64,000 nucleotides of DNA from positions 1 to 64,000 of the forward strand of contig JAEBDY010000020.1 in NCBI GenBank assembly GCA_049997955.1, written 5' to 3'. Shown here in pieces: positions 17,040 through 26,146 of the stretch. The stretch is from Umezawaea sp049997955. Lineage in GTDB: Bacteria; Actinomycetota; Actinomycetes; Mycobacteriales; Pseudonocardiaceae. Numbering within the stretch: position 1 is the stretch's first letter; every line of letters starts with the position of its first letter. The position numbers were made by a program, and so were the translations under genes. The notes below the pieces were generated by a model. The model had not been told where the DNA came from. It saw only the letters and a list, made by a program, of their open reading frames with translations, and ran no database searches.

Positions 17040-17876
17040 ATGACCGAGCACCTGAACATCGACGGCAACACCATCGCCTACGACCTGACCGGGCAGGGAC
17101 CGCTCGTCGTCCTGGCGCACGGCATCGGCGACAGCCGCCACTCCTACCGCTTCCTCGCACCGGCACTGGCCGCGCAGGGCTACCGGGTCGCCAACGTCGA
17201 CATCCGCGGGTGCGGTGACTCCAGCCTCGGCTGGGACGGCTACAGCCGCACCGACATCGCGGGCGACCTGGTCGCCGTCGTCCGCCACCTCGGCGGGCCT
17301 GCCGTGATCATCGGCCATTCGATCAGCGGCGGCGCCGCGACCATCGCGGCCGCCACAGCGCCCGACCTGATCGTCGGTATCATCGAACTCGCGCCGTTCA
17401 CCCGCGCGCAGCCGTTCGACCTCGGCGGACTGGTTCGGGTGAAGCGCTTCCGGACCGGTTACACGCAGATGGCACAGGTCATCATGCGAGGAAAGCTCGC
17501 GAACTGGAAGAAGTACCTCGATGTGGCGCTGCCGGTCAAGCCCGCCGATTGGGGCAGCGAGTTGGCGCGCATCGAGACGAAGCTGGGTGAGCCAGGCCGA
17601 ATGAAGACCCTGCAGTCCATGTGCAAGACCACCCCGGTCGACGCGGGCGAGCAACTGCCCAACGTCAAGTGCCCGGTCCTGATCGTCGAAGGCAGCGCCG
17701 ACCCCGACTGGGCCGACCCGCGCGCCGAGGGCGAGAAGATCATCGCCGACCTGCCGCGAGGACTCGGTGAACTGGTGGTCATCGACGGTGCCGGGCACTA
17801 CCCGCACGTCCAGGTTCCCGACGAGGTGCTCGCGTTGACCCTGCCCTTCCTGAACAGGACGTTGACCCGTGCCTAG
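17040..17876 (+). CDS. Alpha/beta hydrolase, paralogue of the one at 15943
   Basis: The 278-residue enzyme has LAHGIGDSRHSYRF, the elbow GHSISGG and the terminal GAGHYPHVQ, parallel to the minus-strand copy. The lid region differs (for example RVKRFRTGYTQMAQVI), so substrate preference may have diverged. GAGGAG precedes ATG 17040, and the stop lies inside the next gene (8-bp overlap). Control by one or both TetR proteins through the central sites is likely. Confidence 0.86.
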   Translation: MTEHLNIDGNTIAYDLTGQGPLVVLAHGIGDSRHSYRFLAPALAAQGYRVANVDIRGCGDSSLGWDGYSRTDIAGDLVAVVRHLGGPAVIIGHSISGGAATIAAATAPDLIVGIIELAPFTRAQPFDLGGLVRVKRFRTGYTQMAQVIMRGKLANWKKYLDVALPVKPADWGSELARIETKLGEPGRMKTLQSMCKTTPVDAGEQLPNVKCPVLIVEGSADPDWADPRAEGEKIIADLPRGLGELVVIDGAGHYPHVQVPDEVLALTLPFLNRTLTRA

Positions 17877-18444
17877 GGCCGGGCTCACCCCGGCAACGGT
17901 CACCGAGGCCGGCGCCGCACTGGCCGATGAGATCGGGTTCGCCCAGCTCAGCATGGGCCTGCTCGCCGAGCGGCTGGGAGTCAGGACGCCCTCGCTCTAC
18001 AAGCACATCGCCAGCCAGTCCGACCTCGTCCACCGCATCGCGGTCCAAGCCGCGAACGAGCTCGCCGACGCCATCCGCGACGCGACCCAGGGGCGCGCGG
18101 GCAGCGACGCCCTCACCGCGGGCGCGCACGCGATGAGGGCCTACGTCAAGGAACACCCCGGCCGGTACGCGGCGGGCAACGTCGCCCGCCCGACCGGTCC
18201 CGACGACCCGCTCATCGCGGCGATCGGCCGGGTGCTCGACTCCTGGGCGGCCATGCTGCGCGGGTACGGGATCGACGCCGACCAGGAGATCCACGCCCTG
18301 CGCATGGTGCGCACCATGCTGCACGGCTTCGCGACGCTCGAGGTCACCAACGGGTTCCAGATCGACGTGGGTGTCGAGGACAGCTTCACCTGGATGATCA
18401 ACTTCATCGACCACGGCCTCCAGTCCTTGAACGACTCCCGCTGA
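17869..18444 (+). CDS. TetR-family regulator, paralogue of the one at 15378
   Basis: The 191-residue repressor shares its opening MPRAGL, helix-turn-helix (FAQLSMGLLAERLGVRTPSL then YKHIASQ) and C-terminal FHGFATLEVTNGFQ-type ending with the minus-strand paralogue; here the text is LHGFATLEVTNGFQ. It is coupled to the upstream hydrolase by an 8-bp overlap. Because both paralogues have near-identical recognition helices, cross-regulation at the shared intergenic sites is plausible. Confidence 0.88.
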   Translation: MPRAGLTPATVTEAGAALADEIGFAQLSMGLLAERLGVRTPSLYKHIASQSDLVHRIAVQAANELADAIRDATQGRAGSDALTAGAHAMRAYVKEHPGRYAAGNVARPTGPDDPLIAAIGRVLDSWAAMLRGYGIDADQEIHALRMVRTMLHGFATLEVTNGFQIDVGVEDSFTWMINFIDHGLQSLNDSR

Positions 18445-18617
18445 TCCACCGACGTCGACGACGTCCGGGCGACTCATCGCCCCCTTGATCGAGCACGTCC
18501 GGGCCGCATCCCGGTCAGACGACTGCGCCCTTCCCGCCGACGTCCGGATCACCGGACCGCGGGCCTGCTGACGAGCACCCCATTCCACGACCCTTCCCAT
18601 GAGGAGTTGCGAGGTCC

Positions 18618-19847
18618 GTGAGCGATCCGACCGCCACCGACGAGCCCGTAGACGCACGGATCGAGCGCCACGCGAGTTGGGCCGAGCTGTTCTTCGACCT
18701 CGTCGTGGTAGCAGGCGCGGCAGCGCTGGCACACGTGCTGGGGTCCACACCGGACGCCGCGGCGCTTGGTCTCTACGCGTTGCTGTTCCTGGCTTTCTGG
18801 TTGTCGTGGACGACGTTCATGCTGTACGGCAACGTCGCCGCCGGGAAGACCCGCGTGGTGCGGCTGATGATCGGGATGTTCGGCCTCGGGGTGATGGTCG
18901 CGTCCGTGCCGGGCGTGGCCCACTCGGCACTCCACCACGACGGCGACGTCCGCCCGCTGACCGTCTTCGCGGTCGCGTACATCGCCACGCGCGTCTACGG
19001 GTCCCGGTCGTGGCGCCGAGGAGAAGTACTCCTGGACTTCCCCGTGGTGCAGCACTGGGCGGGGCTGCTGCCCTGGATCGCGTCGCTCTGGGCCGACCAG
19101 CGGTGGACGCTCGTGCTCTGGGCGGTCGGGATCGGACTCGACCTGCTGCTGTTCCTGGTCGTGCCCGGCGACAAGATCCTCAAGCAGGCCCAGTCGAGGT
19201 TCGCCGCTCGGCGCCGGTCACGGCGTGACGTGCCCGGCGGCAGGGGAACACCGGTGATCCACGGGGTGTCCGTCGATCCGGCGCACTTCGCCGAGCGACT
19301 CGGACTCTTCATGATCATCGTGCTGGGCGAGTCGGTGGTGCAGGTCGTCGGCGCCGCGGCCGATGTGCACTACGACGTCGGCCTGCTGGCCAGCGGACTC
19401 GCGTCCTTCGTACTCCTGGCGGGCATGTTCGGCCTGTCCGTCGTCTACGGATACGCGGGTTTGCCGCACCTGCGCGCGGGCCGCATCCCCACACGCGCCG
19501 CCCTCGGTCTGCACTGCCTGGTCACCGGCGTCGTCGCCACGGTGGCCGCCTCGCTCTCGACGGTGATGAAGAGCGGCTCGGATCCGCTGCCCGACCAGGG
19601 ACGCTGGTTGCTGTGCGGGGCCATCGCGGCGTACTTCGCCCTCGGCGTGGTCACCGGCGTGGCCAGCCGCAGTTCGAATCCGCTGAGGACGGTCTCCCGG
19701 ATCATCACGGGCATCGCGCTCCCCCTCCTGCTCGGCCTGCTCGCCACCGACGTCAGCGGCCGGGCCCTGGTGATCTGCATGGCCCTGGTGGTGGTCGCCC
19801 ACCTCTCATTCGAACGACACCTGGCACCAGTTCGAGGCCACCTCTGA
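18618..19847 (+). CDS. Low-temperature requirement protein A (LtrA) family membrane protein
   Basis: The 409-residue protein opens with HASWAELFFDLVVVAGAAAL, the defining LtrA signature. It carries about ten to twelve hydrophobic helices, with a charged loop around residues 190-215. LGESVVQVVGAAA in the middle corresponds to the second conserved LtrA motif. The biochemical role of LtrA proteins is not established; the name comes from a Listeria cold-growth phenotype. The start is GTG 18618. It is monocistronic. Confidence 0.88.
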   Translation: MSDPTATDEPVDARIERHASWAELFFDLVVVAGAAALAHVLGSTPDAAALGLYALLFLAFWLSWTTFMLYGNVAAGKTRVVRLMIGMFGLGVMVASVPGVAHSALHHDGDVRPLTVFAVAYIATRVYGSRSWRRGEVLLDFPVVQHWAGLLPWIASLWADQRWTLVLWAVGIGLDLLLFLVVPGDKILKQAQSRFAARRRSRRDVPGGRGTPVIHGVSVDPAHFAERLGLFMIIVLGESVVQVVGAAADVHYDVGLLASGLASFVLLAGMFGLSVVYGYAGLPHLRAGRIPTRAALGLHCLVTGVVATVAASLSTVMKSGSDPLPDQGRWLLCGAIAAYFALGVVTGVASRSSNPLRTVSRIITGIALPLLLGLLATDVSGRALVICMALVVVAHLSFERHLAPVRGHL

Positions 19848-19881
19848 AATCGCTGAGCCACAGCCGGTCAACCGCGTGCCC

Positions 19882-20724
19882 TCAGCCGATGGACGCCCGC
19901 AGGCGGTCGTTGCGGGCGGCGATGGCCTCCCAGGTGGAGGGCACGACCAGTTCGGCCCCGCCCCCGACGCTGTTCTGCGCGAACTCGACGTAGGGGCGCT
20001 GGCGGGCCTCGTAGCGCTCGAACGCGGCGCTGTGGTCGCCGTCCGCCCGCTGGAGCTCCTCGGCGAGGAAGTACGCGCCGGTGAACGCCAGCGACGTGCC
20101 GCGGCCGGACTGGCCGGTGGTGCAGTGCGCGGCGTCGTCGACGAGCACGACTCGGCCCCGGTGCCACGTGGGCAGGTGGATCTGGGCCACCGAGCGAAGT
20201 AGAACTCCGGGTCGGCGCGCACCGCGTCGAGCAGTTCCGGCACCTTCCACGCCGAGGTGCCCGCGAACGCGTCGATGAGGATCCTCTTCTGGGCGTCGAG
20301 GTCGTGGTGGTCGTAGTCGATCGGGTCCGAGCGGAACATGAAGACCCCGAGGGCCTTGTCCTTGTACCGCGCGATGCCCGCCAGGTGGCCGGGGAAGTTG
20401 TACATCGGGTTTGATCCGGTCGGAGTTCGCCTCGCCGGGGAGGTCGGCGAGCCCGACGTAGAGGCCCAGGTGACGGGTGTGGTCGCTCTCCGGACCGAAC
20501 ACCAGTCGGCGCACAGCCGAGTGCTGGCCGTCGGCGCCGACCACGAGGTCGAAGCGCTCGGCGTGGCCCGACGCGAAGTGGACGTCGACACCGCCGCCGT
20601 CGTCGGTCAACTCGTCGGCGGAGTCGCCGATCTCGTCCCGCGGCACGTGGGCGACCACTTCGCCGTCGGCGTCCACGAACCGGCTCAGCTCCGTGGTGCG
20701 GACCTGCTCGCCGGCCCGGTGCAC
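19882..20724 (-). pseudogene. FAD-dependent monooxygenase (PHBH-like), decayed
   Basis: Conserved pieces of a class A flavin monooxygenase are split over two frames. Frame A gives FDLVVGADGQHSAVRRLVFG (the DG motif). Frame B gives NPMYNFPGHLAGIARYKDKA to EFYF. Frame A resumes with HRGRVVLVDDAAHCTTGQSG (the GD motif region) to the stop. The switches lie near 20405 and 20198. The N-terminal GxGxxG dinucleotide fold is absent, and a segment before the DG motif appears deleted. Such monooxygenases commonly neighbour ECF sigma genes like the one starting at 20843. Confidence 0.75.
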
Positions 20725-20842
20725 CTCCGCGTCGGCCGCGGCGCCCCGCCGTTCACCCGCGTCGACGCGGAGAAGATCGTCGATGTGGTGCTGGCCGGTG
20801 TCAAAGCGGTCGGCGGCCAGTGGTCACTACCTTGGACGGGTG

Positions 20843-21778
20843 ATGTTCGAGGATCGTTTGGAAGCGCACCGGGTCGACCTGACCGGTTACTGCTACCGCA
20901 TGCTCGCCTGCGCCGCCGAGGCCGAGGACGCCGTGCAGGAGACCCTGCTCCGGGCCTGGAAGAACGCCGATCGGTTCGACGAGGGCAAAGCGGGTCTGCG
21001 CACCTGGCTGCACCGGATCGCCACCAACGTCTGCCTCGACATGGCCCGCAGCGCGCAGCGGCGCGCACTCGCGATGGACCTCGGCCCGTCCGCACCCGGC
21101 GGGGGTCTCCTCGGCGCGCCGTTGACCGCCGCCGCGTTCGTGCAACCGGTCCCCGACCGGCGCGTGCTCCCCGGTGAGGGTGACCCGGCCGACCTCGCCG
21201 TGCGGCGCGAGACGATCCGGCTCGCGTTCGTCGCCGCCCTGCAACACCTGCCGCCGCGCCAGCGGGCGGTGTTCATCCTGCGCGAGGTGCTGTGCTGGTC
21301 GGCGGAGGAGGTGGCGGGGCTCCTCGACACGAGCCCGGCCGCGGCCAACAGCGCCTTGCAGCGCGCGCGGGCCACCATGTCCGCGCGTCACGGGCCGGGT
21401 GGGACCGGCGAGGTGGACGAGGACCTGCTCGGGCGGTACGTCGAGGCGTTCACCGCCTACGACGTCGACGGGCTCGTGGCGCTGCTGCACCGGGACGCCA
21501 CGATGTCGATGCCGCCGTTCGCCTGGTGGCTCGACGGCCGGGCGGCGATCCGGGCCGCCCTGCTCGGCGCGGCAGGCGCGTGCGCCGACGACCGGCTGAT
21601 CCGCACCGCGGCCAACGGCTCACCGGCGTTCGGGCAGTACCGGGACGGGCGGGCGTTCGGCCTGATCGTGCTGGACGTCCGGGACGGGTTGATCGCGGCC
21701 ACGACGACGTACCTCGATCCGTCCTTGTTCGAGTCGTTCGGCCTGCCGATGAATCCGGAGCCGCCGCCGCGTATGTAG
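20843..21778 (+). CDS. ECF sigma factor with C-terminal SnoaL-like domain
   Basis: The 311-residue protein has sigma region 2 (DLTGYCYRMLACAAEAEDAV then QETLLRAWKN) and region 4 (LQHLPPRQRAVFILREV and EEVAGLLDTSPAAANSALQR). A 110-residue SnoaL/NTF2-like tail follows, starting near YVEAFTAYDVDGLVALL. Fused-tail ECF sigmas of the SigJ/SigG type often lack a classical anti-sigma factor, with the tail modulating activity; none is seen here. ATG 20843 has GTG immediately before it and no clear ribosome binding site, so translation may be leaderless. The downstream hydrolase starts three bases after the stop. Confidence 0.88.
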   Translation: MFEDRLEAHRVDLTGYCYRMLACAAEAEDAVQETLLRAWKNADRFDEGKAGLRTWLHRIATNVCLDMARSAQRRALAMDLGPSAPGGGLLGAPLTAAAFVQPVPDRRVLPGEGDPADLAVRRETIRLAFVAALQHLPPRQRAVFILREVLCWSAEEVAGLLDTSPAAANSALQRARATMSARHGPGGTGEVDEDLLGRYVEAFTAYDVDGLVALLHRDATMSMPPFAWWLDGRAAIRAALLGAAGACADDRLIRTAANGSPAFGQYRDGRAFGLIVLDVRDGLIAATTTYLDPSLFESFGLPMNPEPPPRM

Positions 21779-21781
21779 TGC

Positions 21782-22561
21782 ATGACCAACATCGTTGACA
21801 TGTGGCACGACGAGCGCGGCACGGGCGACCCGGTGGTGCTGCTGCACGGCGGCCTGACCGACAGCCGCTGCTTCGCAGGCAACCTCGACGGCCTCGCCAA
21901 CACCTTCCACGTCTACCTACCCGATCGGCGTGGCCACGGCCGCACTCCCGACGCGCCCGGTCCGATCACCATCGAGCTGATGGCGCAGGACACGATCGCG
22001 TTCCTGGAGGAGGTGGTCGGCGGTCCGGCCCGGTTGGTGGGCTACAGCAACGGCGGCACGGTAGCGCTGCGGGTGGCGATGCTCCGCCCCGACCTGGTCG
22101 AACGCCTCGTCCTGATCAGCGCGGTCTACGACCTCGACGGACTGATCTTCAAGCCGTCGGCCGGTGGTGAGATGCCCGCCGAACTCGTCGACGCCTACGC
22201 CGAGGTGTCCCCCGACGGCCGGGACCACTTCCCGGTCGTGGTCGGCAAGATCGTCCACGCGGTGGCGACGGAGCCGAGCCCGGACCCGGCCGACCTGCGC
22301 GCCGTGACGGCCCGCACCCTCGTCGTGGCAGGCGACGACGACCTGGTCACGCTGGACCACACGGTGGCGCTCTACCGGGCGCTGCCCACCGCCGAGCTCG
22401 CCGTGCTGCCGAACGCCAGCCACCTGCTGCTGCTGGAGCACACCGGCGCGGTGCGCGACCTGGTCCTGGAGTTCCTGACCACGAACGCCGCCCCGACCCA
22501 CATGCCCATCGCGCGCGCGGCCCGGCCTACCGGAACCCACACCGAGAACAAGACCCCGTGA
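21782..22561 (+). CDS. Alpha/beta hydrolase
   Basis: The 259-residue hydrolase has VLLHGGLTDSRCF (oxyanion region), the nucleophile elbow GYSNGG near residue 87 and a terminal His in NASHLLLLEH. An Asp in VVAGDDDLVT completes the triad. The elbow GYSNGG, rather than GxSxG with Gly-His, is common in lactonase/haloperoxidase-like members. It starts three bases after the sigma factor stop, so both are on one transcript. Substrate unknown. Confidence 0.83.
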   Translation: MTNIVDMWHDERGTGDPVVLLHGGLTDSRCFAGNLDGLANTFHVYLPDRRGHGRTPDAPGPITIELMAQDTIAFLEEVVGGPARLVGYSNGGTVALRVAMLRPDLVERLVLISAVYDLDGLIFKPSAGGEMPAELVDAYAEVSPDGRDHFPVVVGKIVHAVATEPSPDPADLRAVTARTLVVAGDDDLVTLDHTVALYRALPTAELAVLPNASHLLLLEHTGAVRDLVLEFLTTNAAPTHMPIARAARPTGTHTENKTP

Positions 22562-22613
22562 CGTCTCACCGAAGGCGGGTTTCGACGGGGTGCGCCGGTG
22601 GGGTGCGTCCGGG

Positions 22614-23279
22614 TCAGCGGCGGGGCAGCACGCCCAGGAGGGTCGCGGTCAGGGCCAGCTTCAAGTAGTCCTCCAGCTCAAGGTGGAAGCGGGCCAGGTC
22701 GGGTTCGGCCTGGTAGGCCGCCTGCAAGCTGGGCGGGGGCGTGCTGTACGCCGACAGCGCGCCTGCCATGACCATGGTTTGCAGGCTGAACAGCGCCGCG
22801 TTCTCGCCCAGCTCCGGCAGGTGCTCCTGCACCAGGGCGGTCATGGTCGTCAGGCGGTCCAGGGATGCCCGCTTGTAGCGCGCCACGACCTCGACGGAGA
22901 CGTTGTGCTCCAGGACGCTGCCCTGTGCGCCGAAGAGTTCGCACAGCACCACACGGCCGGAGAGCGAGCGGCTGAGGACCTCGGCCACCGCTGCCGCCCG
23001 CTCGGCCATGGGTCGATCTTCGTCGACGCCCGCGGCCAACTCGCCCGCCAGTTCCGCCAGCCACTCCCGCAGGAAGCGGTCCAGCAGTTCCAGCAGCACC
23101 GCCTCGCGGGACTCGAAGTAGCGCAGCACGTTCGGCTTCGCCAGGCCTACCCGGCGGCTGAGCTCGTTCAGGGTGACCGCGGCCACGGGCATCTCGTCGA
23201 GCATCGCCGAGGCCATGTCGAGGATCTCCCGTCGGCGGATCTCCCGCTGCTCCTCGGTTCGCGCCCGCTGGAAAGTCAC
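22614..23279 (-). CDS. TetR-family repressor of the divergent SDR gene
   Basis: The 221-residue protein starts with GTG 23279. Its helix-turn-helix reads AAVTLNELSRRVGLAKPNVL then RYFESREAVLLELL. The C-terminal ligand domain is typical in length for TetR proteins. The 109-bp region between it and the SDR gene contains three similar palindromes that overlap a TTGACA box, so it most likely represses both itself and the SDR gene. The inducer is unknown. Confidence 0.87.
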   Translation of the reverse strand: MTFQRARTEEQREIRRREILDMASAMLDEMPVAAVTLNELSRRVGLAKPNVLRYFESREAVLLELLDRFLREWLAELAGELAAGVDEDRPMAERAAAVAEVLSRSLSGRVVLCELFGAQGSVLEHNVSVEVVARYKRASLDRLTTMTALVQEHLPELGENAALFSLQTMVMAGALSAYSTPPPSLQAAYQAEPDLARFHLELEDYLKLALTATLLGVLPRR

Positions 23280-23298
23280 GACCGCCAGCCTAACTTAA

Positions 23299-23366
23299 GT
23301 ACCGGCGGTACGTTGACAACGTACCGGGAGTACTTTAACGTCACCGACACAAGATACCTCCGGTAC
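23299..23366. promoter_or_regulatory. Three TetR-type operators and promoter
   Basis: GTACCGGCGGTAC (23299-23311), GTACCGGGAGTAC (23321-23333) and ATACCTCCGGTAC (23354-23366) are variants of one palindrome. Their centres are 22 and 33 bp apart, whole helical turns. TTGACA at 23313-23318 lies between the first two and is the likely -35 box for the SDR gene, so binding would block transcription directly. Confidence 0.7.
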
Positions 23367-23388
23367 GTTATCTAGCTGGGAGCCTGAC

Positions 23389-24336
23389 ATGAGCGAGAAG
23401 TGGACGACGAAGAACATTCCGAACCAGCGCGGGCGGGTGGCCGTGGTGACCGGGGCCAACACCGGACTGGGGTTCGAGACCGCCAAGGCGCTCGCCGAGC
23501 GCGGGGCGTCCGTGGTGCTCGCCGTGCGCGACGTCGAGAAGGGCGAGCGGGCCGCGGCCCGCATGACCGGCGACGTGACCGTGCAGGCGCTCGACCTGAC
23601 CTCGCTCGACTCCGTCCGTACCGCGGCGGCGTCGCTGCGGTCCCGGCTCCCCCGGATCGACCTGCTGATCAACAACGCCGGCGTGATGTACAACCCGAAG
23701 CAGTCCACGAAGGACGGCTTCGAGATGCAGTTCGGCACCAACCACCTCGGCCACTTCGCGCTCACCGGGCTGCTGCTGGACCTGATGCTGCCGGTGCCCG
23801 GCTCGCGCGTGGTGACGGTCAGCAGCACCGGCCACCGCATCCGGGCCGCGATCCACTTCGACGACCTGCAGTGGGAGCGGACGTACAGCCGGGCCGCCGC
23901 CTACGGCCAGTCCAAACTGGCCAACCTGATGTTCACCTACGAGTTGCAGCGCAGGCTCGCCACGCACGGCACCACCGTCGCGGTGGCAGCGCACCCCGGC
24001 TTGTCCAGCACCGAACTGGCCCGCAACTCCCCCGCGGTCCTCCGGCTTCCGCTCACCTGGCTCGCACCGCTGATCACCCAGACACCCGCGATGGGCGCGC
24101 TGCCGACCCTGCGCGCCGCCACCGACCCCGCCGCGCTCGGCGGCCAGTACTACGGCCCCGGCGGACGCAACGAGATCAAGGGCCACCCCCGACTGGTCAC
24201 CTCCAGCCCGGAGTCGTACGAGGTAGCCGTCCAACAGCGGCTGTGGGCCGTCTCCGAAGACCTCACCGGGGTGGAGTTCCCCGTCGTTCAGCCAGGGCGG
24301 AACTCGTTTCCCGCCGGATCGGCCATCACGACGTAG
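23389..24336 (+). CDS. Short-chain dehydrogenase (retinol-dehydrogenase-like SDR)
   Basis: The 315-residue protein has the NAD(P)-binding motif TGANTGLG at about residue 20, NNAG in LLINNAGVMYNP, the catalytic Ser in VSSTGHRI and YxxxK in AAYGQSKLA. Length and the FGTNHLGHFALTGLLL text match the large, RDH-like SDR group. GGGAG precedes ATG 23389. It is controlled by the divergent TetR through three palindromes. It may detoxify the inducing carbonyl or alcohol, but the substrate cannot be read from sequence. Confidence 0.85.
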   Translation: MSEKWTTKNIPNQRGRVAVVTGANTGLGFETAKALAERGASVVLAVRDVEKGERAAARMTGDVTVQALDLTSLDSVRTAAASLRSRLPRIDLLINNAGVMYNPKQSTKDGFEMQFGTNHLGHFALTGLLLDLMLPVPGSRVVTVSSTGHRIRAAIHFDDLQWERTYSRAAAYGQSKLANLMFTYELQRRLATHGTTVAVAAHPGLSSTELARNSPAVLRLPLTWLAPLITQTPAMGALPTLRAATDPAALGGQYYGPGGRNEIKGHPRLVTSSPESYEVAVQQRLWAVSEDLTGVEFPVVQPGRNSFPAGSAITT

Positions 24337-24351
24337 CCCTGGGATCCGCTC

Positions 24352-25059
24352 CTACCGTGCCGGAAGCCTGCGCTTCCGCAGTGCCGCTCCCACAACGATC
24401 ATGCCGATCAGGAACGGGTAGATGATGCCGCGTTGGGTGAGTCCGATGAGGACTCCGGTTCCCGATGCGAGGACGGCCATGTGGACCACCAGCGACAGGA
24501 AGCCGAACATCCCGGCTCCCACCAGGGTCCTGCCCAGTCCGGGGGTGATTCCGAGGAACCGGTGCATCCCGCCGATGAGGATGATGAGGACGTTGGCGCT
24601 GACGAACCCCGTGAAGGCACCCAGTGCGTGGTAGTCGGTCCCACCGCTGTCCGCCGGTTCACCGGATCCCGGGAAGAGCGACAACAGGATGCCGCCGACG
24701 GCCAGCAGCGCCGCCATGACGACCGCGGGCCAGCGACGCCCCGCGGGCAGTCCCCTCAACGCGACGACACCGGCCAGTGCGATGAGTCCGAACAGGAAGA
24801 AGCCGGTGTTCATCACCCCCGCGAGGGGCGAGTGCATGAACTGCCCGAACGCGGTCACGGGGCCGCGGACCCCGAGGTTGCTGGTGAAGTGGTGGGTGTA
24901 GCTGTAGGGCGGATCCGTCCACGCCGCGGCGGCGATGAACTCGGCGGTGAGGTAGATCCCGCCGCTGGCCATGAGCACAGCCCCAACGCTGCGGGGCTGC
25001 GGGGCCGCGGATGGCCGAAGCGGCTGGTGGACAACGGTGTCGGGCTTGGCGCTGGTCAA
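24352..25059 (-). CDS. DUF998-family membrane protein
   Basis: The 235-residue protein has about six membrane helices. The conserved text YSYTHHFTSNLG follows the first, and LFPGSGEPADSGGTDYHALG appears in the middle, as in actinobacterial DUF998 proteins. I place the start at TTG 25059 because AGGAGG lies five bases upstream; longer starts lack a site. It is convergent with the SDR gene (15-bp gap) and divergent from a TetR gene that may regulate it. Function of the family is unknown. Confidence 0.75.
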   Translation of the reverse strand: MTSAKPDTVVHQPLRPSAAPQPRSVGAVLMASGGIYLTAEFIAAAAWTDPPYSYTHHFTSNLGVRGPVTAFGQFMHSPLAGVMNTGFFLFGLIALAGVVALRGLPAGRRWPAVVMAALLAVGGILLSLFPGSGEPADSGGTDYHALGAFTGFVSANVLIILIGGMHRFLGITPGLGRTLVGAGMFGFLSLVVHMAVLASGTGVLIGLTQRGIIYPFLIGMIVVGAALRKRRLPAR

Positions 25060-25333
25060 GGTTTCCTCCTGTGGTTCGAAATGTCTTGGGGACTTGCCGT
25101 CGTGCCGAGCGGGCGCGGTCATCCGTCGTCTCCGTCGTCCGTGGTGGTGCGGCGTGGGAACACTGGGGCGCGTCTCTGACACGGGGCAAACACGGCGCTG
25201 ACACGGCCGCCTGGTTCGGGGAATCGCGGGTGGGCGCACGAACGCACGCGGCGAAACGGCCTGGTCAACAGTCGGTGCACGGGCGGCAACGAGCGCGGTC
25301 AGGTGCTCACACGGTCCTGTTACCGTCGTCATC

Positions 25334-26035
25334 ATGAAGAGGGACCTGACGCGTGAGCGGATCGTCGAGGCCGCGTCCGGCCTGCTGGCCGAGGGTGGCC
25401 GCGAAGCGCTGTCGACGCGGGCGGTGTGCGCCGCGTCCGGGGTGCAGTCGCCCGCCATCTACCGGATCTTCGGCGACAAGCAGGGTTTGCTGGACGCGGT
25501 CGCGAGCCACGGGTTCAAGACCTACCTGCAGAGCAAGGGCTCCCTCGCCGAGACCGACGACCCCGTCGAGGACCTGCGGCGCGGCTGGGACCTGCACGTC
25601 GACTTCGGGGTGCGCAACCCCGCCCTCTACTCGCTGATCTACGGCGACGCCCGGCCCGGCGTCGAGTCGCCCGCCGCCCGGCAGGCGTCCGCGGTGCTCG
25701 CCCAGAAGGTCAAGCGCATCGCCCAGGTCGGTCGGCTGAAGGTCACCGAGGAGCGCGCCGCGCACCTGATCCACGCGGCGGGGTGCGGCATGACGTTCAC
25801 GCTCATCTCGCTCCCGGAGGCCGAGCGCGACCCCACCCTCTCGCCCCTCGCCCGCGAGTCGACCATCACCATGGTCACCACCGACGGTGAAGCTGCCGGC
25901 ACCGATGCCGGCGCCGACCCGATCAGCACGGTCGTCGCCCTGCGAGCCGTCGCGCCCACCCTGACAGCCCTGAGCGCCAACGAGCGCCTCCTGCTCGACG
26001 AGTGGCTTCGCCGCGTCGCCGTCTCGACCCCCTAG
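25334..26035 (+). CDS. TetR-family regulator
   Basis: The 233-residue protein has the helix-turn-helix REALSTRAVCAASGVQSPAI then YRIFGDKQGLLDAV. Its C-terminal half matches TetR ligand domains in length and helical content. It lies 274 bp from the divergent DUF998 gene, the obvious regulatory partner, and 111 bp upstream of a decayed sorbosone-dehydrogenase gene with operator-like palindromes. The ligand is unknown. Confidence 0.85.
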   Translation: MKRDLTRERIVEAASGLLAEGGREALSTRAVCAASGVQSPAIYRIFGDKQGLLDAVASHGFKTYLQSKGSLAETDDPVEDLRRGWDLHVDFGVRNPALYSLIYGDARPGVESPAARQASAVLAQKVKRIAQVGRLKVTEERAAHLIHAAGCGMTFTLISLPEAERDPTLSPLARESTITMVTTDGEAAGTDAGADPISTVVALRAVAPTLTALSANERLLLDEWLRRVAVSTP

Positions 26036-26082
26036 CGGGAACACTCCCCCCTCAACACGTTATCGCCGCCAACAATTACTCG

Positions 26083-26139
26083 TTGCCATCGATACGTTGC
26101 CCTTGCTAGCATCTCCTTGTTGCCATCGACAACAAGGAG
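26083..26139 (+). promoter_or_regulatory. Promoter with palindrome that also masks a ribosome binding site
   Basis: TTGCCA (26083-26088) and TAGCAT (26107-26112) form a -35/-10 pair with 18-bp spacing. Directly downstream, CTCCTTGTTG (26113-26122) and CAACAAGGAG (26130-26139) are a perfect 10-bp inverted repeat with a 7-nt centre. Its right arm contains the AAGGAG of the next start codon, GTG 26147. TTGCCATCGA is repeated at 26083 and 26120. It may act as an operator over the start site, an RNA hairpin, or both. Confidence 0.55.
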
Positions 26140-26146
26140 CGTTCTC

